From Bolinopsis microptera (lineage: Eukaryota; Ctenophora; Tentaculata; Lobata; Bolinopsidae): 64,000 nucleotides of DNA. Positions 1-9,936 of the stretch are shown piece after piece. The notes beneath the pieces were generated by a model. The model had not been told where the DNA came from. It saw only the letters and a list, made by a program, of their open reading frames with translations, and did no database searches. Positions within the stretch are counted from its first letter, which is position 1. Every line of letters begins with the position of its first letter. The DNA is taken from assembly GCF_026151205.1 (NCBI RefSeq), contig NC_087081.1, positions 620,001 to 684,000 on the forward strand, read 5' to 3'. The translations under genes were made by a program, and so were the position numbers.

Positions 1-264
1 GCATGGGTTAGCTTAGAGAACGCAAAATAATTTGGAGGAGAATGTCAACATAAAATGAACTTGAGATTATATAACTTAGGGGATATGGTTAAATTATATG
101 AAGGGGTAAACTCTGACTGGGGTCCTCAGAATAAATAATACCGGGGTACAGGAACACATGAGAAAGCCAGTGGAACATCGTTGGGAATTCTAAGGAACAA
201 AACCTTAAAGGAAAGGCTATTTAAGATGTAAAGACTTAATAAAGATGGTCTCTATAAAGAGTAC
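1..264. other. intronic flank of the TSR gene, no feature recognised
   Basis: This stretch lies downstream (minus strand) of the TSR exon donor, so it should be intron of that gene. No further exon was found before the window edge, so the gene continues outside the window. Confidence 0.4.
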
Positions 265-441
265 CTGGACATTGTTGAGTAGCGCAAGCTTCTGTAACCA
301 CTCCACCCTGATCCCCACCACAATCAACTCCACCACGTGCAGGGACAGGATCAGTGCAAGTTCTGGTTTTGTACCGTGTTCCTCCACCACATGTTACTGT
401 ACACACTGACCAGTCTGTCCAGCCGGTCCACCCACCGTTAA
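265..441 (-). CDS. thrombospondin type 1 repeat exon of a membrane protein
   Basis: The exon encodes one TSR module of about 58 residues. It opens with the tryptophan ladder GGWTGWTDWS, followed by CTVTCGGGTR, the R-x-R-x-C run (KTRTC) and closing cysteines (DCGG, TQQCPG). Six cysteines are visible, as expected for a TSR. The acceptor is TTTAG before position 441 and the donor is GTACTC at 264 downward. Both junctions are phase 1, the usual symmetric phase of extracellular TSR exons. The upstream exon at 1012-1086 encodes a membrane helix and also ends in phase 1, so this module should be extracellular, directly after the membrane span. Further exons lie outside the window. The ligand and gene name are unknown. 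A 43-bp tandem repeat starts at the acceptor. Confidence 0.85.
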
Positions 442-912
442 CTAAATCGGTTACTGTTACAATAATGTAACTGAAATACAACCACTAAATCGGTTACTGT
501 TACAATAATGTAACTGAAATACAACCACTAAATCGGTTACTGTTACAATAATGTAACTGAAATACAACCACTAAATCGGTTACTGTTACAATAATGTAAC
601 TGAAATACAACCACTAAATCGGTTACTGTTACAATAATGTAACTGAAATACAACCACTAAATCGGTTACTGTTACAATAATGTAACTGAAATACAACCAC
701 TAAATCGGTTACTGTTACAATAATGTAACTGAAATACAACCACTAAATCGGTTACTGTTACAATAATGTAACTGAAATACAACCACTAAATCGGTTACTG
801 TTACAATAATGTAACTGAAATACAACCACTAAATCGGTTACTGTTACAATAATGTAACTGAAATACAACCACTAAATCGGTTACTGTTACAATAATGTAA
901 CTGAAATGCAAC
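442..912. repeat. 43-bp tandem array abutting the TSR exon acceptor
   Basis: About 11 nearly identical 43-bp units run from the acceptor of the TSR exon into the intron. On the minus strand each unit carries two acceptor-like segments, TATTTCAG and CGATTTAG. The unit closest to the exon supplies the acceptor actually used. Units are almost identical, which implies recent expansion or homogenisation. Confidence 0.9.
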
Positions 913-1011
913 CACGGTTTGGTATGATATGGAAGCATGTATAGTAGGGTGACCTGGAATTAACTGAATTTGTAGACTGATTTTCGACGAATGTGCTAAA
1001 TTTAATCTTAC

Positions 1012-1086
1012 CCCTTATTGCGTAGATTATCACAAGAGTTATAGCTGCAATTTTAACTGCTACTAGAATCAACCAAAACGTCCAAC
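1012..1086 (-). CDS. transmembrane-helix exon of the TSR membrane protein
   Basis: This 75-nt exon has a good acceptor (TTTTTCAG) and donor (G|GTAAGA) and is phase 1 at both ends. Translated from the first exon it reads G, then WTFWLILVAVKIAAITLV, then IIYAIR. That is a single hydrophobic helix of about 22 residues ending in a positive charge. It joins in frame both candidate first exons (each ending in RTL plus S or A) and the TSR exon downstream. The inferred topology is a cytoplasmic N terminus, one membrane span and an extracellular TSR. No signal peptide is seen, so a type II (signal-anchor) protein is likely. The membrane topology is an inference from composition only. Confidence 0.75.
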
Positions 1087-1201
1087 CTGAAAAATGTTAT
1101 TGTGAAACTCGATGCTGATCGTTTCATCTGGTACTAAACTCCGAATTTATTTATAAGACAAGTTAAGATTAGGACATTCGGTCAATAATAGTAATACGAA
1201 C

Positions 1202-1379
1202 CAGCTAAAGTACGTATAGGACATTTAAAGATTGAATGATAATCTGCGGCTAAATCTTGGGACCCTCTTTCTTCACCAACAGTAGAAGATACAACAGTCT
1301 CACGACCATGAGCTTCAGCATCATGAACATCTTCAATTTTATTGGAGCGATCAAACATGATAACAATTGTTGAGACCAC
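1202..1379 (-). CDS. proximal alternative first exon, cytoplasmic N terminus of the TSR membrane protein
   Basis: The exon encodes about 59 residues, starting at ATG 1379 or possibly ATG 1358. It is acidic and polar (RSNKIEDVHDAEAHGRE, then VGEERGSQDLAADYHS) and ends IFKCPIRTLA at a phase 1 donor (G|GTTCGT). Its last 12 residues match the end of the exon at 6368-6623 (ILKCPPRTLS), with the same phase and position relative to the donor. The two look like duplicated alternative first exons that share the downstream membrane and TSR exons. The start codon is uncertain, and an upstream non-coding exon cannot be excluded. Confidence 0.6.
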
Positions 1380-1778
1380 ACATAGTCATAGTACGACTGT
1401 TCGAAAGAAAAGAATTGAAACAAAGAAAAAAATCGAAGATAATTATCCATTTTTGATTTTAGATACACAATCTCGGTGATATCGTGCTATGAATATAATT
1501 TTATAGTTGTATTATATCATGCTTGTGAATATTTGCACTTGTAAATTTTTTAACTCTGCATAAAACAGTAATTCTCTCGGGAAGATGATTCACTTAAAGA
1601 AATTAGTTGCTTGGAGATCTTGGAGGCTTAAAACACTTTAAATTGGGTATGTATAATTTAAATTTATATGGTATGTATAAAAAATGATATGTATAAAGTC
1701 TACAATGGGAAGAAGGGTAAAACCGTGTGCAATAAAATAGTAAACAATTTAATAAATTTCCATATAATTATATATATA
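1380..1778. other. AT-rich spacer, no gene seen
   Basis: This is the presumed promoter or intron region upstream (minus strand) of the proximal first exon. It holds a short TATATATATA tract at 1770-1780, just before the 33-bp array. No open frame or motif could be supported. Confidence 0.4.
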
Positions 1779-4700
1779 TAGTCTCAAGTCAATTGTGGGT
1801 GGCTAATTGTATAGTCTCAAGTCTATTGTGGGTGGCTATTTGTATAGTCTCAAGTCAATTGTGGGTGGCTATTTGTATAGTCTCAAGTCTATTGTGGGTG
1901 GCTAATTGTATAGTCTCAAGTCTATTGTGGGTGGCTATTTGTATAGTCTCAAATCAATTGTGGGTGGCTATTTGTATAGTCTCAAGTCTATTGTGGGTGA
2001 CTAATTGTATAGTCTCAAGTCTATTGTGGGTGGCTATTTGTATAGTCTCAAGTCTATTGTGGGTGGCTAATTGTATAGTCTCAAGTCAATTGTGGGTGGC
2101 TATTTGTATAGTCTCAAGTCTATTGTGGGTGGCTAATTGTATAGTCTCAAGTCTATTGTGGGTGGCTATTTGTATAGTCTCAAGTCTATTGTGGGTGGCT
2201 ATTTATATAGTCTCAAGTCTATTGTGGGTGGCTATTTGTATAGTCTCAAGTCTATTGTGGGTGGCTATTTGTATAGTCTCAAGTCTATTGTGGGTGGCTA
2301 TTTGTATAGTCTCAAGTCTATTGTGGGTGGCTATTTGTATAGTCTCAAGTCTATTGTGGGTGGCTAATTGTATAGTCTCAAGTCTATTGTGGGTGGCTAA
2401 TTGTATAGTCTCAAGTCTATTGTGGGTGGCTATTTGTATAGTCTCAAGTCTATTGTGGGTGGCTAATTGTATAGTCTCAAGTCTATTGTGGGTGGCTAAT
2501 TGTATAGTCTCAAGTCTATTGTGGGTGGCTATTTGTATAGTCTCAAGTCAATTGTGGGTGGCTATTTGTATAGTCTCAAGTCAATTGTGGGTGGCTATTT
2601 GTATAGTCTCAAGTCAATTGTGGGTGGCTAATTGTATAGTCTCAAGTCTATTGTGGGTGGCTAATTGTATAGTCTCAAGTCAATTGTGGGTGGCTAATTG
2701 TATAGTCTCAAGTCAATTGTGGGTGGCTATTTGTATAGTCTCAAGTCTATTGTGGGTGGCTAATTGTATAGTCTCAAGTCTATTGTGGGTGGCTAATTGT
2801 ATAGTCTCAAGTCAATTGTGGGTGCCTATTTGTATAGTCTCAAGTCTATTGTGGGTGGCTAATTGTATAGTCTCAAATCTATTGTGGGTGGCTATTTGTA
2901 TAGTCTCAAGTCAATTGTGGGTGGCTAATTGTATAGTCTCAAGTCTATTGTGGGTGGCTATTTGTATAGTCTCAAGTCTATTGTGGGTGGCTATTTGTAT
3001 AGTCTCAAGTCTATTGTGGGTGGCTATTTGTATAGTCTCAAGTCTATTGTGGGTGGCTAATTGTATAGTCTCAAGTCTATTGTGGGTGGCTAATTGTATA
3101 GTCTCAAGTCTATTGTGGGTGGCTATTTGTATAGTCTCAAGTCTATTGTGGGTGGCTATTTGTATAGTCTCAAGTCTATTGTGGGTGGCTAATTGTATAG
3201 TCTCAAGTCTATTGTGGGTGGCTATTTGTATAGTCTCAAGTCAATTGTGGGTGACTATTTGTATAGTCTCAAGTCTATTGTGGGTGGCTAATTGTATAGT
3301 CTCAAGTCTAATGTGGGTGGCTAATTGTATAGTCTCAAGTCAATTGTGGGTGGCTAATTGTATAGTCTCAAGTCTATTGTGGGGGGCTATTTGTATAGTC
3401 TCAAGTCAATTGTGGGTGGCTATTTGTATAGTCTCAAGTCTATTGTGGGTGGCTATTTGTATAGTCTCAAGTCAATTGTGGGTGGCTATTTGTATAGTCT
3501 CAAGTCTATTGTGGGTGGCTATTTGTATAGTCTCAAGTCAATTGTGGGTGGCTATTTGTATAGTCTCAAGTCAATTGTGGGTGGCTAATTGTATAGTCTC
3601 AAGTCTATTGTGGGTGGCTATTTGTATAGTCTCAAGTCTATTGTGGGTGGCTATTTGTATAGTCTCAAGTCTATTGTGGGGGGCTATTTGTATAGTCTCA
3701 AGTCTAATGTGGGTGGCTATTTGTTTAGTCTCAAGTCTATTGTGGGTGGCTATTTGTTTAGTCTCAAGTCTATTGTGGGTGGCTATTTGTATAGTCTCAA
3801 GTCTATTGTGGGTGGCTATTTGTATAGTCTCAAGTCTATTGTGGGTGGCTATTTGTATAGTCTCAAGACTATTGTGGGTGGCTATTTGTATAGTCTCAAG
3901 TCTATTGTGGGTGGCTATTTGTATAGTCTCAAGTCTATTGTGGGTGGCTATTTGTATAGTCTCAAGTCAATTGTGGGTGGCTATTTGTATAGTCTCAAGT
4001 CTATTGTGGGTGGCTATTTGTATAGTCTCAAGTCTATTGTGGGTAGCTATTTGTATAGTCTCAAGTCTATTGTGGGTGGCTATTTGTATAGTCTCAAGTC
4101 TATTGTGGGTGGCTATTTGTTTAGTCTCAAGACTATTGTGGGTGGCTATTTGTATAGTCTCAAGTCTATTGTGGGTGGCTATTTGTATAGTCTCAAGTCT
4201 ATTGTGGGTGGCTATTTGTATAGTCTCAAGTCAATTGTGGGTGGCTATTTGTATAGTCTCAAGTCTATTGTGGGTGGCTATTTGTATAGTCTCAAGTCTA
4301 TTGTGGGTAGCTATTTGTATAGTCTCAAGTCTATTGTGGGTGGCTATTTGTATAGTCTCAAGTCTATTGTGGGTGGCTATTTGTTTAGTCTCAAGTCTAT
4401 TGTGGGTGGCTATTTGTTTAGTCTCAAGTCTATTGTGGGTGGCTAATTGTATAGTCTCAAGTCTATTGTGGGTGGCTATTTGTATAGTCTCAAGTCTATT
4501 GTGGGTGGCTATTTGTATAGTCTCAAGTCTATTGTGGGTGGCTATTTGTTTAGTCTCAAGTCTATTGTGGGTGGCTATTTGTATGGTCTCAAGTCAATTG
4601 TGGGTGGCTATTTGTATAGTCTCAAGTCAATTGTGGGTGGCTATTTGTATAGTCTCAAGTCTATTGTGGGTGGCTATTTGTATAGTCTCAAGTCAATTGT

Positions 4701-6245
4701 GGGTGGCTATTTGTATAGTCTCAAGTCTATTGTGGGTGGCTATTTGTATAGTCTCAAGTCAATTGTGGGTGGCTATTTGTATAGTCTCAAGTCTATTGTG
4801 GGTGGCTATTTGTATAGTCTCAAGTCAATTGTGGGTGGCTATTTGTATAGTCTCAAGTCTATTGTGGGTGGCTATTTGTATAGTCTCAAGTCAATTGTGG
4901 GTGGCTATTTGTATAGTCTCAAGTCTATTGTGGGTGGCTAATTGTATAGTCTCAAGTCAATTGTGGGTGGCTATTTGTATAGTCTCAAGTCTATTGTGGG
5001 TGGCTATTTGTATAGTCTCAAGTCTATTGTGGGTGGCTATTTGTATAGTCTCAAGTCTATTGTGGGTGGCTAATTGTATAATCTCAAGTCAATTGTGGGT
5101 GGCTATTTGTATAGTCTCAAGTCTATTGTGGGTGGCTATTTGTATAGTCTCAAGTCTATTGTGGGTGGCTATTTGTATAGTCTCAAGTCTATTGTGGGTG
5201 GCTATTTGTATAGTTTCAAGTCAATTGTGGGTGGCTATTTGTATAGTCTCAAGTCTATTGTGGGTGGCTATTTGTATAGTCTCAAGTCAATTGTGGGTGG
5301 CTATTTGTATAGTCTCAAGTCTATTGTGGGTGGCTATTTGTATAGTCTCAAGTCTATTGTGGGTGGCTAATTGTATAGTCTCAAGTCAATTGTGGGTGGC
5401 TATTTGTATAGTCTCAAGTCTATTGTGGGTGGCTAATTGTATAATCTCAAGTCAATTGTGGGTGGCTATTTGTATAGTCTCAAGTCTATTGTGGGTGGCT
5501 ATTTGTATAGTCACAAGTCTATTGTGGGTGGCTATTTGTATAGTCTCAAGTCAATTGTGGGTGGCTATTTGTATAGTCTCAAGTCTATTGTGGGTGGCTA
5601 TTTGTATGGTCTCAAGTCAATTGTGGGTGGCTATTTGTATAGTCTCAAGTCTATTGTGGGTGGCTATTTGTATAGTCTCAAGTCTATTGTGGGTGGCTAT
5701 TTGTATAGTCTCAAGTCTATTGTGGGTGGCTATTTGTATAGTCTCAAGTCTATTGTGGGTGGCTATTTGTATAGTCTCAAGTCTATTGTGGGTGGCTATT
5801 TGTATAGTCTCAAGTCTATTGTGGGTGGCTATTTGTATAGTCTCAAGTCTATTGTGGGTGGCTATTTGTATAGTCTCAAGTCTATTGTGGGTGGCTATTT
5901 GTATAGTCTCAAGTCTATTGTGGGTGGCTATTTGTATAGTCTCAAGTCTATTGTGGGTGGCTATTTGTATAGTCTCAAGTCAATTGTGGGTGGCTATTTG
6001 TATAGTCTCAAGTCTATTGTGGGTGGCTATTTGTTTAGTCTCAAGTCTATTGTGGGTGGCTAATTGTATAGTCTCAAGTCAATTGTGGGTGGCTAATTGT
6101 ATAGTCTCAAGTCTATTGTGGGTGGCTATTTGTATAGTCTCAAGTCTATTGTGGGTGGCTAATTGTATAGTCTCAAGTCTATTGTGGGTGGCTATTTGTA
6201 TAGTCTCAAGTCTATTGTGGGTGGCTATTTGTATAGTCTCAAGTG
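1779..6245. repeat. 33-bp minisatellite, about 135 copies
   Basis: The unit contains TATAGTCTCAAGTC and ATTGTGGGTGGCTA. Two recurring variant positions (A or T before TTGTATAG, and AA or TA after CAAGTC) mix along the array. Because 33 is a multiple of three and the unit lacks stops in one frame, a spurious 1498-codon reading frame spans the whole array; it encodes only an 11-residue repeat. I do not regard it as a protein gene. On the minus strand the array lies in the intron between the two alternative first exons of the TSR gene. Confidence 0.95.
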
Positions 6246-6367
6246 GTACACGTAAGTATCACGGTGCCCGGTGGTTGATTAAATTATGAAAAGTGAAAAC
6301 GACGGACAAAAACAAATGACTGTTATTAACAACGCTGAGAATAAGCTAATAGTAAGACATTACAAAC

Positions 6368-6623
6368 CTGATAATGTACGAGGTGGACATTTTAAAATGG
6401 AGCGACACCACCCAGTATCCTTAGCAACTTTAGTTTGCTGACCATCATCTACTGTTACTGTGACATTTTCATTAGGTTGTTCATCACTGTCGCACAAATC
6501 AGACGGTGGTTCACCGTTTAGTGCATTAATAGAACCTGGAGCTTCGAGTTGTTGAAAATCATCAGCTGCAACATTCACAATCACATTTTGCGATTCACAG
6601 TCGTTATTCGGAGTGACCTCCAT
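6368..6623 (-). CDS. distal alternative first exon of the TSR membrane protein
   Basis: The exon begins at ATG 6623 (MEVTPNNDCESQNV) and encodes 85 residues, rich in D, E, N and Q. It ends WCRSILKCPPRTLS at a phase 1 donor (G|GTTTGT). That end aligns with the exon at 1202-1379 (SIFKCPIRTLA), and the phase matches the membrane exon at 1012-1086. I infer a first exon spliced over the 4.4 kb array into the membrane and TSR exons. The cytoplasmic tail has no recognised domain. The shared KCPxRTL end just before the membrane could be a juxtamembrane motif, and its cysteine is a possible palmitoylation site (speculative). Confidence 0.6.
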
Positions 6624-7193
6624 AGCACTTGTAATACAAGTGCTGTATACAAGTGTTGTATTTGTTGTGGAATACGATTTGCTCAGCTGTACTGCCTGAA
6701 GAACAGTTCATAAGTAAGATATCCTTGACTAATTAAACCAATTAGCAAAATAGTTTAACTAACAATATAGTGCTCAATTAACAAAACAATCACAACTTTA
6801 CCTTAATGTTAATGATGATAAACAATGCAAATACCCAGCGCAATAATGTGTAAGTAAACTGTGTATAAATTCGCCCTCACAGAGATTCTCCGTGTAACAA
6901 TATAATAGGTTTCGTACGTGAGCCAGTATAAGTGTAAGTGTACACTCAGAAGTAAGAATGTTTAGTTGAGTAATCATATAAAGAAAAGTACTAGGAACTT
7001 GTTTTGAACGAGTGTGCTGTTTGCGGACATATAAGAATATATATGTATATATTAATGCTTTTCATGCAAACAAGTTACAACAAATATCAAATTCTTTATG
7101 TAGTGCATCCTGGGTTTAGACAGGATATGCCCGCTTAAAATACTTCCATCGCGTCAATAAATGTAATAGATTAATTGTAGTATTGTAATTAGT
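6624..7193. other. upstream region of the distal first exon, no gene seen
   Basis: The first bases (6627-6647) form a 21-bp palindrome, AGCACTTGTA/A/TACAAGTGCT. The rest is AT-rich with no supported feature. It could hold the promoter of the minus-strand TSR gene, but no diagnostic promoter motif was seen. Confidence 0.3.
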
Positions 7194-7399
7194 TTATATA
7201 TATATAATTATATTCGTCACTTCTGATCGCGACAATACAAACAGTGTAAAACCAACAATTTTGACAAAGCCACAACGCAGCTTCCCAACAACCGATTTGC
7301 AGAATTCAAAAAGGGACATTTTAAAAAGAAATTGCTGAATTTTGGTTGCTCGGTAAGAATTTTGCCAATTATTCTCAATTTTCTTGTTGTGCTCCACAA
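7194..7399 (-). pseudogene. possible decayed copy of the first-exon end plus membrane exon
   Basis: A segment reading FFLKCPF is followed without an intron by a hydrophobic stretch (FVKIVGFTLFVLS in another frame). The DNA around GTCAAAATTG resembles the membrane exon's GTTAAAATTG in the same relative place. This could be a retrocopied or duplicated remnant of the TSR gene start. The match is short and frame-broken, so chance similarity is possible. Confidence 0.2.
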
Positions 7400-7980
7400 C
7401 TATACTTCTGTATACTTCAGTCATTGGGCTGATGACTCCAGTGGAAGGGCTGGTGACTCTAGTGGAAGTGTTGGTGACGATGAGAAAGACCATAAACCAG
7501 GGATTCCTTCGGGAGCATGTAAGATTATATCCTTTTGTTCGCCAATGGGGTGTGTCTGGGTGTCAAAGATCTTCAAGGTGGGTGCTACTTGTGATGAACT
7601 CTAGAAGGATGGGGTGGTAATACTCGGTCTGGCCGTCTGGAAGCCCATAGAATTCCAGTTCAGAAACCGAGTAAGGAGGTGCGGCTACTGATGAGAAGCC
7701 TCCTTAAAGTTTATTTGGGTTAGAAACGACATCTGGGTCCCTACCCTCGCACAAGATTATTCTCAATTTTCTTGTTGTGTTCCACAACTATACTTCTGTA
7801 TACTTCAGTGATTGGGCTGATGATTCCAGTGAAAGGGATGGTGACTCTAGTGAAAGTGGAATTTTTATACATATGTTTAAGAACATTAAATGTTTTGCCA
7901 GTGATACCTAGTTTAGCTAATTTTAAGAAAAGAGCTTCACGGCAAACAGAGTCGAAGGCTTTCCGGAAGTCCACAAAAAC
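7369..7980 (-). mobile_element. LINE reverse-transcriptase fragment with an internal direct repeat
   Basis: On the minus strand, 7974-7741 reads MDFRKAFDSVCREALFLKL and continues with TGKTFNVLKHMYKNS. This is motif A and the following helix of a non-LTR reverse transcriptase; the aspartate of FRKAFD is the usual metal ligand. The segment carrying TCTCAATTTTCTTGTTGTG (about 100 bp) occurs twice, at 7372-7480 and 7758-7855. The fragment is short and truncated, so the element is dead. Confidence 0.65.
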
Positions 7981-8680
7981 AGCATAGACGGGAACCTTGA
8001 TGATTCATGATGGTATGAAACCAAATGGAGGTACTGGAAGTCAAAATGCCAAAGAAAATTGAAAAATAATATTGTCGAATTTTCTGTTCCATTTTCAGTT
8101 TTTGAAGATGAAATTTCCAGGATCGAAATTTTATAGTTTTAATGGACGGACTTTCAAGACTTCTTTGTCTTGCATGTCCCAGGAACGATCATATAGTTTA
8201 AAGTTTATGGCAGGATCACTGCCGAAAGCTGCATCCTGTCCAAAATTCTGTTAGCAGATGAGTATTAATGGCGAACATTTTGCCGTATAAGGCGAACATT
8301 TTTTAAAGATTTTGCTTGTGCAAAAGGGCTAGCGCCTAGATGATCAATTTGGCACTAGAGATCATTTTCAAACACAGTTTTAAGAACGATTAAAATAATA
8401 CGGTTCTAAATGCATATTAGAGCCTGCCACCAGCTCTTGCTAAATAAGTGTGGTTCGAAAAAGGGATGCATATTGTATTCTTCCAAGAAATAATTTCAGG
8501 AAGCTTGGTTTCAGGAGTGAAATCTAGCAATGTGAAATGATAAATCCAGCAAGATTTTGTGTTGGCTCATTTGTTAAAATTATGAAGGATTTCACGCTAG
8601 GAAATTACTGAAAACTGGTCAAAATGGGGACCCGTGGAAAAACTTAGCTCATGATATTACTATTGGCCAGCTAGCTAGCA
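7981..8680. other. spacer, no gene seen
   Basis: AT-rich sequence with short open frames and no recognisable motif. It leads into the terminal inverted repeat at 8681. Confidence 0.3.
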
Positions 8681-9401
8681 TGATTATAATGGGGACACCT
8701 AAACATAAATGCGGACACCTAAACATAAATGCGGTATCATTTCGGCTATATAGCACGTGGGTACTTGCGCGCGCACCAACTCTTCTATATTATAGTCGTT
8801 TGTCGGCCGCGCTCAGTATACTATACTAGAACTTTTAATGGCAACAGGACTAATATGATCAGTCTCATGCTGAAGACTTAAAGTGGATACTATTACTTCA
8901 TAAATCATAAATCATACTTGCGATGACTTGACTTATTTCTTAAATTAAAATGAACTATTTACACTAAATTTCGCTAATTTCAGTAAGTGTAACTCAATTC
9001 ATTTTTTTGTATCGAATTTTTGGATAAAGTTGATTGATTAAAAATAAATTAATGTACACAAATTTTGCCTCAGATATACAGGGTGGGCCAAAAGTCAGTG
9101 TGCAAACGTTGGGTCTTATACCTCCGCCGCGTTTTATATTTGAGAGCTGTTGCTTTGCAGATGGCATACTGTACTTACTGGTTCGAGGATTCCGTCGTCA
9201 AAATTTGGAAATTCGAATATTTTAGACCACGCCCATTCAATATTAAAACACCTATATTGTTTTCTCTGAACATGCTGAACGCCTAATTTTTTTCAGAGAC
9301 AGTAGATTATCAAATGTTGCATATGATCTGAAAACATGAGGCAAAATATGATGTGAGCCGAAATGATACCGCATTTATGTTTAGGTGTCCCCATTATAAT
9401 C
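8681..9401. mobile_element. non-autonomous DNA transposon (MITE-like), 46-bp inverted ends
   Basis: The left end (from TGATTATAATGGGGACACC) is the reverse complement of the right end (GGTGTCCCCATTATAATCA) over 46 bp ending in the ATTTCGGC/GCCGAAAT segment. The left arm carries an extra tandem copy of 20 bp (ACACCTAAACATAAATGCGG). The interior (721 bp in total) encodes no transposase. At 9078-9097 it holds a sequence (CAGGGTGGGCCAAAAGT) like one end of a mariner-type element, possibly a nested insertion. Target-site duplication is unclear; TTATAA is present at both edges. Confidence 0.75.
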
Positions 9402-9936
9402 AGAAACACTGTGTTATTTCAGTTAAGGAGCTCCTCATTATATTTTGAAGTCTTTAGTCGCGAGAGGGCAAATATGCCACCCACTGTTCCAAATACTGTT
9501 AAGTATTCTGAAACGTTAAATTGTACAGGCTCGAGAGTCTCGATTTTTTTGTGACACATGGCAGCCATTTTAGGGTTTGAATAGTCGAATCTGATTGGTT
9601 AAGTTCTGTCACGTGTCAAAAGATATGCTTCACCTCACCCCAGAATTCACATTATGCACGTATGCGGTACGATGTTTTAAATACTTTCAACACTACTATA
9701 TAACAAATAATTTGAGAATATGAGTATGACGTAGAAATGTCGATAAGTTATTCAGCTATTTATTTCCATTAGAATCTGTCTTCACTGAGTCTATTCAGAA
9801 ACAATCAGAAATTTGAACAAAAGAACTATCAAAATGAGACTCAATAACACTACACGAATCCACCAGATGTTTTGAATGTTTTGTAAAATGATTTTTTAAA
9901 TTTGGTATTGTTCCCGTTATGTTAATTACCAACAGC
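9402..9936. other. spacer with one dispersed repeat
   Basis: No gene is seen. Positions 9680-9716 are identical to 51216-51252 (37 bp, core CAACACTACTATATAACAAA). A CACGTG with GATTGG nearby lies at about 9588-9618. Confidence 0.5.

Noticed and set aside
1793-6289. 1498-codon plus-strand open frame
   Set aside because: It is the 33-bp minisatellite read in its stop-free frame. The start lies in the array, and the translation is an 11-residue repeat with variation like non-coding drift.
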